Shown here: in pieces, positions 1 to 6,933 of the stretch | How the letters are laid out: every line of letters begins with the position of its first letter | Position numbering within the stretch: the stretch's first letter is position 1 | Program-made: the position numbers and the translations under genes | Notes under the pieces: model-generated | Told to the model about the DNA's origin: nothing | Databases searched by the model: none | Seen by the model: only the letters and a program-made list of their open reading frames with translations | From: UBA3210 sp963610315 | GTDB taxonomy: Bacteria; Bacillota_I; Bacilli_A; RFN20; CAG-449 | Direction of reading: 5' to 3' | Length of the DNA stretch: 31,917 bases | NCBI GenBank assembly: GCA_963610315.1 | Contig: CAVDMV010000017.1 | Location: 1 to 31,917 of the forward strand

Positions 1-223
1 TCCTTCTTTTGAAGAACACTTAAATAAACATAATGTCATATGGATTGATATGGCTGATGTATATTCTAATATTGATGATAAGAATGACTTTGTGAATAAA
101 ATTAAAGACAAACAATATTTTAATGCTTTAGGTTCATATAAAGGAGAAGTATTATTACTTGGTATATCTTATAACGATAAGACTTTAAAACATGATTCAA
201 TGGTTGAGATAATAAAATTATAA
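1..223 (+). CDS. C-terminal end of an AAA-ATPase/PD-(D/E)XK nuclease-like protein (5' end outside window)
   Basis: An open frame runs from base 2 to the TAA at 221-223 and gives 73 residues. The last 30 or so (KGEVLLLGISYN, then a Lys/His-rich tail) look like the end of the DUF1703-type nuclease domain found at the C terminus of bacterial AAA-ATPase-like proteins (PF09820 plus PF08011). The first 20 residues (FEEHLNKHNVIWIDMADV) instead resemble a stretch normally found in the N-terminal ATPase half of the same family. If so, several hundred residues are missing between the two and the gene is an in-frame deletion remnant. Only 73 residues are visible, so both the family and the deletion are inference. 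The gene ends in a strong terminator. Confidence 0.5.
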   Translation, partial: PSFEEHLNKHNVIWIDMADVYSNIDDKNDFVNKIKDKQYFNALGSYKGEVLLLGISYNDKTLKHDSMVEIIKL

Positions 224-237
224 TTAGTTAAAAATAA

Positions 238-280
238 AAGGCTGTCATTAAATTAATTACATTTAATAACAGCCTTTTTT
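238..280. terminator. Bidirectional rho-independent terminator
   Basis: AAGGCTGT (238-245) pairs with ACAGCCTT (269-276), and an inner AT arm ATTAAAT/ATTTAAT extends the stem. A T run follows on the plus strand (275-280), and an A-rich flank at 231-239 gives a T run on the minus strand. It separates the partial gene at 1-223 from the convergent alsD end at 294. Confidence 0.9.
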
Positions 281-293
281 CATTTAAATAAAA

Positions 294-1004
294 TTATTTA
301 TTTGAAGAACCTTCAACTTGTTTAGTTTTTTCTTTTAAATCTTCTGTTAAATCCCAAGATTCAAATCCTTTTGTATGAGGTAAAATTACATTCCATTCAT
401 TAATTTCATTAATTTTGTAAGTAATATTATCACCTTTTAATTTAAGGATATGTCCTCCATGCTTAAAATCTTTACTTAAGAAGTGAATGTGCCATCCTGG
501 TAAATTCATTCCTTGAACATAATTTGGACAATATACTCCAATAACATAACCTTCTTCTTTAAAATCGTATTCTCTTTGATCTTTTGCGACTTTATATAAA
601 GGTTCATAAGGTTCATCTTGTTTGTAACATGAACGAACTCTAACTTCGAATAATCCTTCCATTTTAATGATATAGAAGTAGTTTTTACTTGGTAGAGTTT
701 TTTCTAATTCTTCTTTTAATTCTTCAATATCATTAAATGTAATAATATTTTCTTTAACGCTTTCATTAAATTTTGCGATTGTCGCGAATGGTACTTTATC
801 ATTCTTATCCATGACATAAGTTTTTCCATCGGCACGAGAATCATAAGCGACTCCGTTATAAAAGATTGCTTCACCATCTAATCCTTCATACGTACCAATA
901 CCTAAATCACCTTGATGTAAAAGTTCACCAACTGTTACTTCACCATAATAATCGCCCATCATTAAACTATTTAATGTGCCTACTTGTGTTAATATGTTTT
1001 TCAT
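294..1004 (-). CDS. alsD: Alpha-acetolactate decarboxylase
   Basis: Decarboxylates (S)-2-acetolactate to acetoin in the cytoplasm, the second step of the butanediol/acetoin branch, which uses up pyruvate without making acid. The 236 residues match the family's usual length and collinear motifs: LGIGTYEGLDGE near 34-45, with E45 at the active-site Glu position; R124 at the active-site Arg position; and the zinc ligands HIH (172-174) and H185 in HGGH. The start has a GAGG ribosome site that lies inside the end of kdgT, five bases upstream, so the two genes are co-transcribed and probably coupled. No acetolactate synthase gene is in the window. Pairing with a KdgT permease is unusual; it may link acetoin production to sugar-acid catabolism, which is inference. 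Confidence 0.88.
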   Translation of the reverse strand: MKNILTQVGTLNSLMMGDYYGEVTVGELLHQGDLGIGTYEGLDGEAIFYNGVAYDSRADGKTYVMDKNDKVPFATIAKFNESVKENIITFNDIEELKEELEKTLPSKNYFYIIKMEGLFEVRVRSCYKQDEPYEPLYKVAKDQREYDFKEEGYVIGVYCPNYVQGMNLPGWHIHFLSKDFKHGGHILKLKGDNITYKINEINEWNVILPHTKGFESWDLTEDLKEKTKQVEGSSNK

Positions 1005-1009
1005 TTTGA

Positions 1010-2161
1010 TTAACCTCTTTTCTTATACATATTATTTTCATCATATACTTTTTCTATTAATTCTGGATGTGTTTCACCAAAAATTCTTTTAACATCTTCT
1101 ATTTTATCTCCTTGGTGTTTCTTAAAATAATAAGTCATAATTCCTTTAGTAAAGAATGGAGATAAAATATTTGTGATTAATAAAATAAAAGCAAGAATTG
1201 AAACGCTATTAGATGTTAAATCACTTCCTGATATGCCGGCAAAAGTATATAAGCTAAACATTGCTGGAATTGATAAAGATACTCCGGCTAAAGAAGAACA
1301 TCCAATAGAAGCATAACCTGGTCTTTTTAAAGCGTAACGATCAACAATATAAGGAATAATCATAGTTATTGCCCAGAATATAAGTGTTAATACGACCGCG
1401 GCTAATAAAACTGAAGGTTTAAAAGCATTTACTAGATTAATAGTAGAACCAAATTCAAATCCTAAGAATGGGAGAATAATGGTATTTCCGCCTTTAAAAA
1501 CTTCTCTAATCTTTGAATCAAGATTACCTAAAATAAATCCTAGAATGAATGGAATTAGAAGTGAAAATATTTGAACTACTTTCGCGAGAGTTTCATTACT
1601 AGAATCACCTGCTAAATTACCAAATGAACTAATAAATACGAATGGTAATAAAGGCATTGATAATATTAACATAACAGGGAATGCTGCTCGATCTGAATTA
1701 TCTGCATATGGAGGTATAATTCCCATATATAATGCGGCATTCGCGGATGTTACGACACAGACAAATGTAATAAAATCGATACCTAAAAATCCTTGTGGAC
1801 CAAAAATAAACCAAAATGCTACACAAATTGCATATGCTGGAATTAATCTTGCAATTAATAACCAGAAACCTCTTTTAAATACATCAACAAAGTCGTGAGG
1901 CTTAATCATTGTTCCAGTGCAAAATAACATTAATCCGATTAATAACATTTGGCCTGTCTTACCAAATAAATCTTTCATTGGATTACCTAAGAATTCCCAA
2001 AGGGTTTGACCTTGACCAACTACACCTGTGCCAAGACCACATTCTACGGTGATTGTGCATATAATTGCGCTGAGTAGTAATGGAACGAACATTGTTCCGG
2101 CAGGAATTTTATTAAGAAATGCCCAAATTCCTACGTTAAATGGCTTTTTTTCTTTTGTCAT
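1010..2161 (-). CDS. kdgT: 2-keto-3-deoxygluconate permease (KdgT family)
   Basis: A 383-residue hydrophobic protein with about ten membrane segments, matching the KdgT family (proton-coupled uptake of 2-keto-3-deoxygluconate, a product of pectin and uronate breakdown). The N terminus (FLNKIPAGTMFVPLLLSA) and the later SANAALYMGIIPPY and FEFGSTINL segments are typical. The start at 2161 is chosen because the minus strand shows GAAAGGAAGG five bases before that ATG; an alternative TTG at 2185 has no ribosome site. alsD follows after five bases. The diverging PucR-type gene starts 115 bases away and is the likely regulator. No other uronate-catabolism gene is visible, so the substrate is inferred from family only. 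Confidence 0.85.
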   Translation of the reverse strand: MTKEKKPFNVGIWAFLNKIPAGTMFVPLLLSAIICTITVECGLGTGVVGQGQTLWEFLGNPMKDLFGKTGQMLLIGLMLFCTGTMIKPHDFVDVFKRGFWLLIARLIPAYAICVAFWFIFGPQGFLGIDFITFVCVVTSANAALYMGIIPPYADNSDRAAFPVMLILSMPLLPFVFISSFGNLAGDSSNETLAKVVQIFSLLIPFILGFILGNLDSKIREVFKGGNTIILPFLGFEFGSTINLVNAFKPSVLLAAVVLTLIFWAITMIIPYIVDRYALKRPGYASIGCSSLAGVSLSIPAMFSLYTFAGISGSDLTSNSVSILAFILLITNILSPFFTKGIMTYYFKKHQGDKIEDVKRIFGETHPELIEKVYDENNMYKKRG

Positions 2162-2207
2162 TTTATCCTTCCTTTCAAATAACACATATATTATAGAGAA
2201 GGTTTTA

Positions 2208-2236
2208 TTGATTATAATGTTCTATAAATGTAAAAT
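2208..2236 (+). promoter_or_regulatory. Sigma-A-type promoter of the PucR-family regulator
   Basis: TTGATT (2208-2213) and TAAAAT (2231-2236) are separated by exactly 17 bases, placing the transcription start near 2243 and leaving a short leader before the ATG at 2277. A direct repeat ATGTAAA at 2228-2234 and 2242-2248 could be an operator; that is inference. The divergent kdgT promoter must lie in the same roughly 110 bases, and a TATAAT on the minus strand (plus-strand 2190-2195) is its possible -10. Confidence 0.6.
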
Positions 2237-2276
2237 TATTTATGTAAACTGTGTTGCTAGCACAATGGAGAAAAAT

Positions 2277-3446
2277 ATGAATCTAGAAATATTAAAACAA
2301 GAAGATAAAGCTTATTCGTTAGAAGAATTATTAGATGTGTATTCTAAATATATAAAAAATCCGATGGTCGTTATAAATCGTAATTATGAACTTCTTTATT
2401 ATACTAATTCAGAAAATGTTGATGATGTATATAAGCAAGCTACTAAATCTGGAGCATGGTCGCTTGAATTAATTACAATCGCGATTAAAACTTTTAAAAA
2501 TAGTAATGCTAAATATTCAATTATTGATTCAATTAATAAAGAACAAAGAAGACTATTTTATAAAATAGAACATGGAGATATTTTAGGATATTTAGTTTTA
2601 CTAGATGAAAAAGAATCTTTGTTAGAAAGTTTAGATCTAGAAATGATTGAACATTTATCTAATTCAATTGGTAAAATTCTTTATTTAGAAAATAGTGAAA
2701 ATAATAACAAGAATATCCAAATATTTTACAAATCGTTACTAAATGCAGAATATAAAACTAAAGATATTTTAAATAGTAAAATTAAAGATTATAAAATCGA
2801 CTTAAAAGCTAGTCTATTATTAATATCTTTAGAAGAAGCTAGTGTTCGGCAAAATAATTTTTTAAAAGCTAAATTAGAAAATATCTTACAAGTAGAAACT
2901 ATTATTCCTTATGGAGATAATGCTTTAGTATTTATGAAAAATAACGATCTTCCTACAAGTAAAATTACTGATTTTTTGATTGATAATCATTTAACGGCAT
3001 TATATGTGAAAAGAATAAATAATTATTTTAATTTTGACACGTATTATAAATCTTTAACTAATTTATTATCTTTTTTAAAATCTCAAAACAAGAACGTTTT
3101 ATACTATGAAGATGATTATAAGATGTTTCTACCTTTCTTTTGCGATAGATTTTCTTTAGATGAGATTAGTAATTACATTAACATAAAGATATTTCAAATT
3201 TACCAAGATGATATCACTAATTGTAGTGATAATATTGATACGTTGTATTATTATTTGTCATTTGATAAGAGCTTAAATAAAACTTCATCCAAATTATTTA
3301 TTCATAAAAACACTGTATCATATCGTTTATTAAAAATAAGTGATATATACGATATAGATTTTAATGATCCAATGATGAATAAGGTTTATTTATATTCAAT
3401 ATTATTAATTAAATATTATGATTACACATTAAATAACGTAAAATAA
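2277..3446 (+). CDS. PucR/CdaR-family transcriptional regulator
   Basis: A 389-residue predicted DNA-binding regulator. The C terminus carries the PucR-type helix-turn-helix: a helix with LNKTSSKLFIHKN followed by NTVSYRLL (about 345-352) and an Ile/Asp-rich last helix, as in CdaR and PucR proteins. The N-terminal 150 residues look like a sensor-type domain (MVVINRNYELLYYTN) and the middle like a GGDEF-like CdaR fold; both are by similarity of pattern. The reading frame stays open upstream to 2028, but that part lies inside the opposite kdgT gene. The ATG at 2277 is preceded by GGAG at six bases and by a good promoter. CdaR-type proteins activate sugar-acid genes, which fits control of the divergent kdgT-alsD operon (inference). 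Confidence 0.8.
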   Translation: MNLEILKQEDKAYSLEELLDVYSKYIKNPMVVINRNYELLYYTNSENVDDVYKQATKSGAWSLELITIAIKTFKNSNAKYSIIDSINKEQRRLFYKIEHGDILGYLVLLDEKESLLESLDLEMIEHLSNSIGKILYLENSENNNKNIQIFYKSLLNAEYKTKDILNSKIKDYKIDLKASLLLISLEEASVRQNNFLKAKLENILQVETIIPYGDNALVFMKNNDLPTSKITDFLIDNHLTALYVKRINNYFNFDTYYKSLTNLLSFLKSQNKNVLYYEDDYKMFLPFFCDRFSLDEISNYINIKIFQIYQDDITNCSDNIDTLYYYLSFDKSLNKTSSKLFIHKNTVSYRLLKISDIYDIDFNDPMMNKVYLYSILLIKYYDYTLNNVK

Positions 3447-3617
3447 AGGACTTTGATTTAATAACAAGCTTTTTTAATTTCTGAAATTAAGAAAATATTT
3501 TATTATAATTTTTTCGAGAAAATCGTAACAATCGCTTTTTTCACTAAATTGGCCTAGTTTTAAGGCAAATATAAACTTTCGAAAAAATTGCCTATTTTAA
3601 AATTTATGTAAATGGGT

Positions 3618-3623
3618 TATAAT
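3618..3623 (+). promoter_or_regulatory. Possible -10 element for the phosphofructokinase gene
   Basis: A perfect TATAAT lies 32 bases before the ATG at 3655, just upstream of the AGAAAGG ribosome site. No good -35 is found at 17 bases (TTTTAA only). The 208-base gap 3447-3654 otherwise holds an AT-only hairpin near 3472-3492 and a GGCAA/TTGCC inverted repeat near 3563-3592, but no convincing terminator. Confidence 0.4.
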
Positions 3624-3654
3624 TTAAACTAGATTTAAGAAAGGATGATAGACG

Positions 3655-4881
3655 ATGGAAAAAGGAAGTTTATTAGTCATACAATCTGGAGGACCAACAC
3701 AAAGCATGAATGCTTCTTTGGTTGGCGCAATTACAAAAGGTAGAGAAAAATATGATCATGTTTACGGAGCTAAATATGGTATTGATGGTCTTTTAAAAGA
3801 TCAACTTATTTCTTTTGATGAAACTAGTGATCATGATCTTGAAGTAATTAAATATACAAACGGCTCTTATTTAGGAAGTAGCAAACATAGATTAAATGAA
3901 AAATTCTTGAATAGTCATTTTAATCTTGAACCTGATTATTGTGCAATTTTAAATACTGTAAAAAAATATGATATTAGAGGTATTGTTATTATCGGCGGTA
4001 ACTATTCAATGGATGGAGTTGAAAAATTATCAAATTTCTTCACTTCAATTAATTTCCCTTGTCACGTTATCGGAGCGCCTAAAACTCTTGATAATGACTT
4101 AAAAGAATGCGACCATACTCCAGGATATGGTAGTTCAATTAAATTAATTGCTTCAGTTTGTGAAGAATTAAGCTTAGATAATTCAACTTATGAATCAGGT
4201 AGAGTTGTTATTGTTGAAGTTACCGGTGGAGATACTGGTTGGTTAACGGCAGGAAGTAAACTTGCTTCTCTTAATGGTTTAGGACCTGATTTAATTTATT
4301 TACCTGAACAAGTATTTATCATGAGAAACTTCTTAGATGATGTTAAGAAGGTAATGGACGAAAAGAAGAGATGTTTAGTATTCGTCTCTGAAGGTGTAAG
4401 AGGACCTAATGGAGCTTATATTGAAAGATCTTATTCTTATAATTATTTAAATGATATTGAAGGTCATCACCAATTAGGTGGAGTTAATACTATTTTAGCT
4501 CAAGTTGTTAATGAAACATTTGGTTATCCAGTTAGACCTATTAGATTTAACGCAATTCAAAGAACGGCTGCGCATTATGTGAGCATGGTTGATATTAATG
4601 AAGCGTTTGAAAGTGCTTCTTTTGCAGTAGAAGCGAGTTTAAATGAAACTAGTAAAGTTGTTTCAATTAAGAGAAGAATTCAACAAGAATATGATGTTTA
4701 TTACGTATTAACTGACGCTAAAGAAGTTGTTGATAAAACAAAATATTTTCCAGTTGAATGGATTAAAGATGGTAAAGATGTCTCGGATGAATTCATTAAA
4801 TATGCTTTACCTTTAATTCAAGGCGAATATACTCCATTACTAAAAAATGGATTACCAGAACTAGCTTATTTAAAGAAATAA
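3655..4881 (+). CDS. Pyrophosphate-type 6-phosphofructokinase (divergent)
   Basis: A 408-residue PFK-family protein of the PPi-dependent clade seen in clostridia, which phosphorylates fructose 6-phosphate in glycolysis using PPi and can run in reverse. Visible motifs are the N-terminal SGGPTQSMNAS phosphate loop (11-21), GGNYSMDG (114-121), PKTLDND (142-148; the Lys after Pro marks PPi use and the first Asp is the catalytic base) and the C-terminal LIQGE. Two sites are odd. GGNDS of the clade is GGNYS here, and the usual MGRDAGWL is TGGDTGWL (190-197), losing the Met and Arg that contact substrate in typical enzymes. It stands alone between its own promoter region and terminator. It may be the main glycolytic PFK or a paralogue with shifted donor or substrate; the sequence cannot decide. 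Confidence 0.8.
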   Translation: MEKGSLLVIQSGGPTQSMNASLVGAITKGREKYDHVYGAKYGIDGLLKDQLISFDETSDHDLEVIKYTNGSYLGSSKHRLNEKFLNSHFNLEPDYCAILNTVKKYDIRGIVIIGGNYSMDGVEKLSNFFTSINFPCHVIGAPKTLDNDLKECDHTPGYGSSIKLIASVCEELSLDNSTYESGRVVIVEVTGGDTGWLTAGSKLASLNGLGPDLIYLPEQVFIMRNFLDDVKKVMDEKKRCLVFVSEGVRGPNGAYIERSYSYNYLNDIEGHHQLGGVNTILAQVVNETFGYPVRPIRFNAIQRTAAHYVSMVDINEAFESASFAVEASLNETSKVVSIKRRIQQEYDVYYVLTDAKEVVDKTKYFPVEWIKDGKDVSDEFIKYALPLIQGEYTPLLKNGLPELAYLKK

Positions 4882-4886
4882 AACTT

Positions 4887-4915
4887 AGATCATACATTTA
4901 TGTATGGTCTTTTTA
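4887..4915 (+). terminator. Rho-independent terminator after the phosphofructokinase
   Basis: A ten-pair stem (4887-4896 with 4901-4910, one G-T pair) closes a TTTA loop and is followed by a T run. Confidence 0.9.
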
Positions 4916-4927
4916 ATTTGATTGCGA

Positions 4928-4947
4928 TATAATAGTACTCGTACGAG
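4928..4947 (+). promoter_or_regulatory. -10 box with adjacent palindrome upstream of the membrane-protein pair
   Basis: TATAAT (4928-4933) is followed four bases later by the perfect 10-base palindrome CTCGTACGAG (4938-4947), which overlaps the expected transcription start. The ribosome site AGAAAGG (4946-4952) begins inside the palindrome. No convincing -35 is seen. Confidence 0.4.
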
Positions 4948-4962
4948 AAAGGTTATATTACG

Positions 4963-5526
4963 ATGTCAAATTTTAAAAAAATTAATTCAAAAGTTATCTT
5001 TTTAATTGCAGGATTATTATTACTTATCAAATTTTTAGTTTCTGGAGGAGTACCTACTCCAAGTGAAGATGTTTCTAAATTCATTGTTAGCCTCTTTACT
5101 TTAATTGCTCTAGTAGGTTTTTATGTTTATTTTGCTTTTGTTCAAAAAGAACAAAAAGGAACGATAGTTTCTTTAGCTCCAGCAGTATTACTTTATATCT
5201 TATACGGTAGTTATTCATTTAATTATAACGTTGACTGGATTAATGCAATCTTAAATCCAACAACTAGTATGTGTTATATTTTAATGATCATCTGCGGATT
5301 TATCTATTTATTCATTCATAATAAACTCATCGGTCTAGTCCTTACTAGCGCTTCATTAGTCTACGGCATTTTAATTTTTATTTCTTATATCATCATGATG
5401 ATTGTATCCCTCGTCAATGGTAATGGATTTAATGCAACTAATATGTTTAATGCACTTATTTTAACATGTAGTTATTTATTAATTAGCTATGGCTCATATA
5501 GAACGAGCATTCATAAAGAATGGTAA
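4963..5526 (+). CDS. Small integral membrane protein of unknown function
   Basis: 187 residues, almost entirely hydrophobic, with five or six predicted membrane helices (about 12-28, 41-61, 69-85, 100-118, 122-147, 161-177) and short charged ends. No family was recognised and no catalytic motif is visible. The ATG has AGAAAGG ten bases upstream, a spacing seen before several genes here. The stop codon sits within a few bases of the start of the O-antigen ligase-like gene, so the two are co-transcribed and the protein may act with it at the membrane (inference). Confidence 0.75.
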   Translation: MSNFKKINSKVIFLIAGLLLLIKFLVSGGVPTPSEDVSKFIVSLFTLIALVGFYVYFAFVQKEQKGTIVSLAPAVLLYILYGSYSFNYNVDWINAILNPTTSMCYILMIICGFIYLFIHNKLIGLVLTSASLVYGILIFISYIIMMIVSLVNGNGFNATNMFNALILTCSYLLISYGSYRTSIHKEW

Positions 5527-5531
5527 TCGAT

Positions 5532-6914
5532 ATGAAGTTTAGCTTAATTAAAGATAAAATTAGAAGTTTTCTTTATGGTGATTACTATCTTTACATTCTA
5601 AGCGCGGTAGCTTATGTGTCTTGGGCATTAACTCATTTTACTTCTTTACCATTTTATTATTTAGGTTATTCAGTACTCATTTTATTTTTAATAGTTTCCT
5701 TTATATTCGCGGAAGATATCTATCCATTTACTCCTTTAATAATGTTTGGAATGATTATTCTCGAATGTAAAAGTGGTAATTTTGATCAAGATTCTTTACC
5801 AATGGCTCTTTATGTTACAACTTTAATTTATATTGTTTTGATGGTTATCTTTGTAATAAAAAATAAGACGAATATCTTTAAAGCCAAATTAAGAAATTCT
5901 TTCTTCATTATGGGGCTAGTTTGTATTCCAGTCTTATTTATTAACGTAAATACTACAATTGGTTTTACTGGTTATTTATTACCATTCTTATTAATAGGAT
6001 ATGCCTTGTTGTATGCAATATTTGTAACAGGACACAAAGTTAATCACGATATTAAAAGACATGCATTAATGATTCTTATTTTAATCGGTGTAGTTACAAC
6101 ATTAGATATGTTTACTTTATTAATTGAATCACAAGTTAGAGGTGTTGACTATATGACTTGGGGATCAGGTGGATGGACTAATCGAAATATTGCAGCGGTA
6201 AGCGTTAATTTTGCAATTGGGGCAGTATTTTATTTTATAAGTAAGAAACATTCATTAAAGGATATTATTCTATTAGTTACTTTAGTTGGTTTCTTATCGT
6301 TTGGAATAGGGTTAACTTGTTCTCGTGGAGGAGGATTAACTTATTTAATCATTCTAGTTTTATTAATAATTTATACCTACTTTATTATTGATAAGAAATA
6401 TCGTACATCTTATTTAATGAGCTTGTTTATTATGGTAGTGTGCATGTTTGTTATCGCGGCGACTTGTAAAGATGTCACTAATGCATTTATCCATAAGTTC
6501 GTGGTAAATAGAGATGATATTTCTTCTAATCGTTTTGCGATGTGGAAAGAAGGTCTTGAAAAATGGACTAAATCACCAATTTTTGGTGAAGGTATTATAA
6601 CTACTAGTAGCTATATAAATGGTCAAGGTATATCAATTTATATGTATCATAATGGACCTTTACAAATGCTATGCTCAGGTGGAATTATTGGAGCGATTTG
6701 TTATTTATACAATAATGGTGAAACAGTGTATTTAATGATTAAGAATAGACGTTCACCTTATTCAATGTATGCTTTAATTCTTTTTATTGGTATGTTTGTT
6801 CATTCGTTAACTGATAATTTATATATCGCACCTACTTATATGTTCTCATTATTTATCATTTTAATGGGATTAGAAAATTCTTTAGACACAAAAAAATTAG
6901 ACTCTAATAACTAG
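5532..6914 (+). CDS. O-antigen ligase/polymerase-like membrane protein (Wzy_C type)
   Basis: A polytopic protein of about 460 residues with ten or more membrane helices. Counting from the in-frame ATG at 5520, it has the SRGGG element (268-272) and then a long extracytoplasmic loop containing SSNRFAMWKEGLEKW, PIFGEG and YHNGPLQ, the layout of the O-antigen ligase/Wzy_C family that joins or polymerises lipid-linked glycans on the outer face of the membrane. ATG codons at 5520 (overlapping the upstream stop) and 5532 are both possible; 5532 is given because MKFSLIKDK is a more typical start, without strong ribosome-site support for either. No glycosyltransferase is nearby, so the glycan is unknown; teichoic acid or exopolysaccharide decoration is possible. 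Confidence 0.75.
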   Translation: MKFSLIKDKIRSFLYGDYYLYILSAVAYVSWALTHFTSLPFYYLGYSVLILFLIVSFIFAEDIYPFTPLIMFGMIILECKSGNFDQDSLPMALYVTTLIYIVLMVIFVIKNKTNIFKAKLRNSFFIMGLVCIPVLFINVNTTIGFTGYLLPFLLIGYALLYAIFVTGHKVNHDIKRHALMILILIGVVTTLDMFTLLIESQVRGVDYMTWGSGGWTNRNIAAVSVNFAIGAVFYFISKKHSLKDIILLVTLVGFLSFGIGLTCSRGGGLTYLIILVLLIIYTYFIIDKKYRTSYLMSLFIMVVCMFVIAATCKDVTNAFIHKFVVNRDDISSNRFAMWKEGLEKWTKSPIFGEGIITTSSYINGQGISIYMYHNGPLQMLCSGGIIGAICYLYNNGETVYLMIKNRRSPYSMYALILFIGMFVHSLTDNLYIAPTYMFSLFIILMGLENSLDTKKLDSNN

Positions 6915-6927
6915 AGCCTAATTTTTT
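6891..6927. terminator. Bidirectional terminator between the O-antigen ligase-like gene and glnN
   Basis: AATTAG and CTCT (6895-6905) pair with AGAG and CTAATT (6913-6923) around one A/C mismatch. A runs flank the left and T runs the right, so both converging genes can stop here. Confidence 0.85.
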
Positions 6928-6933
6928 TAGTTA

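Noticed and set aside
2028..2276. N-terminal extension of the PucR-family regulator
   Set aside because: It overlaps kdgT on the other strand and precedes both the promoter and the GGAG site at 2267-2270; the ATG at 2277 is the supported start.
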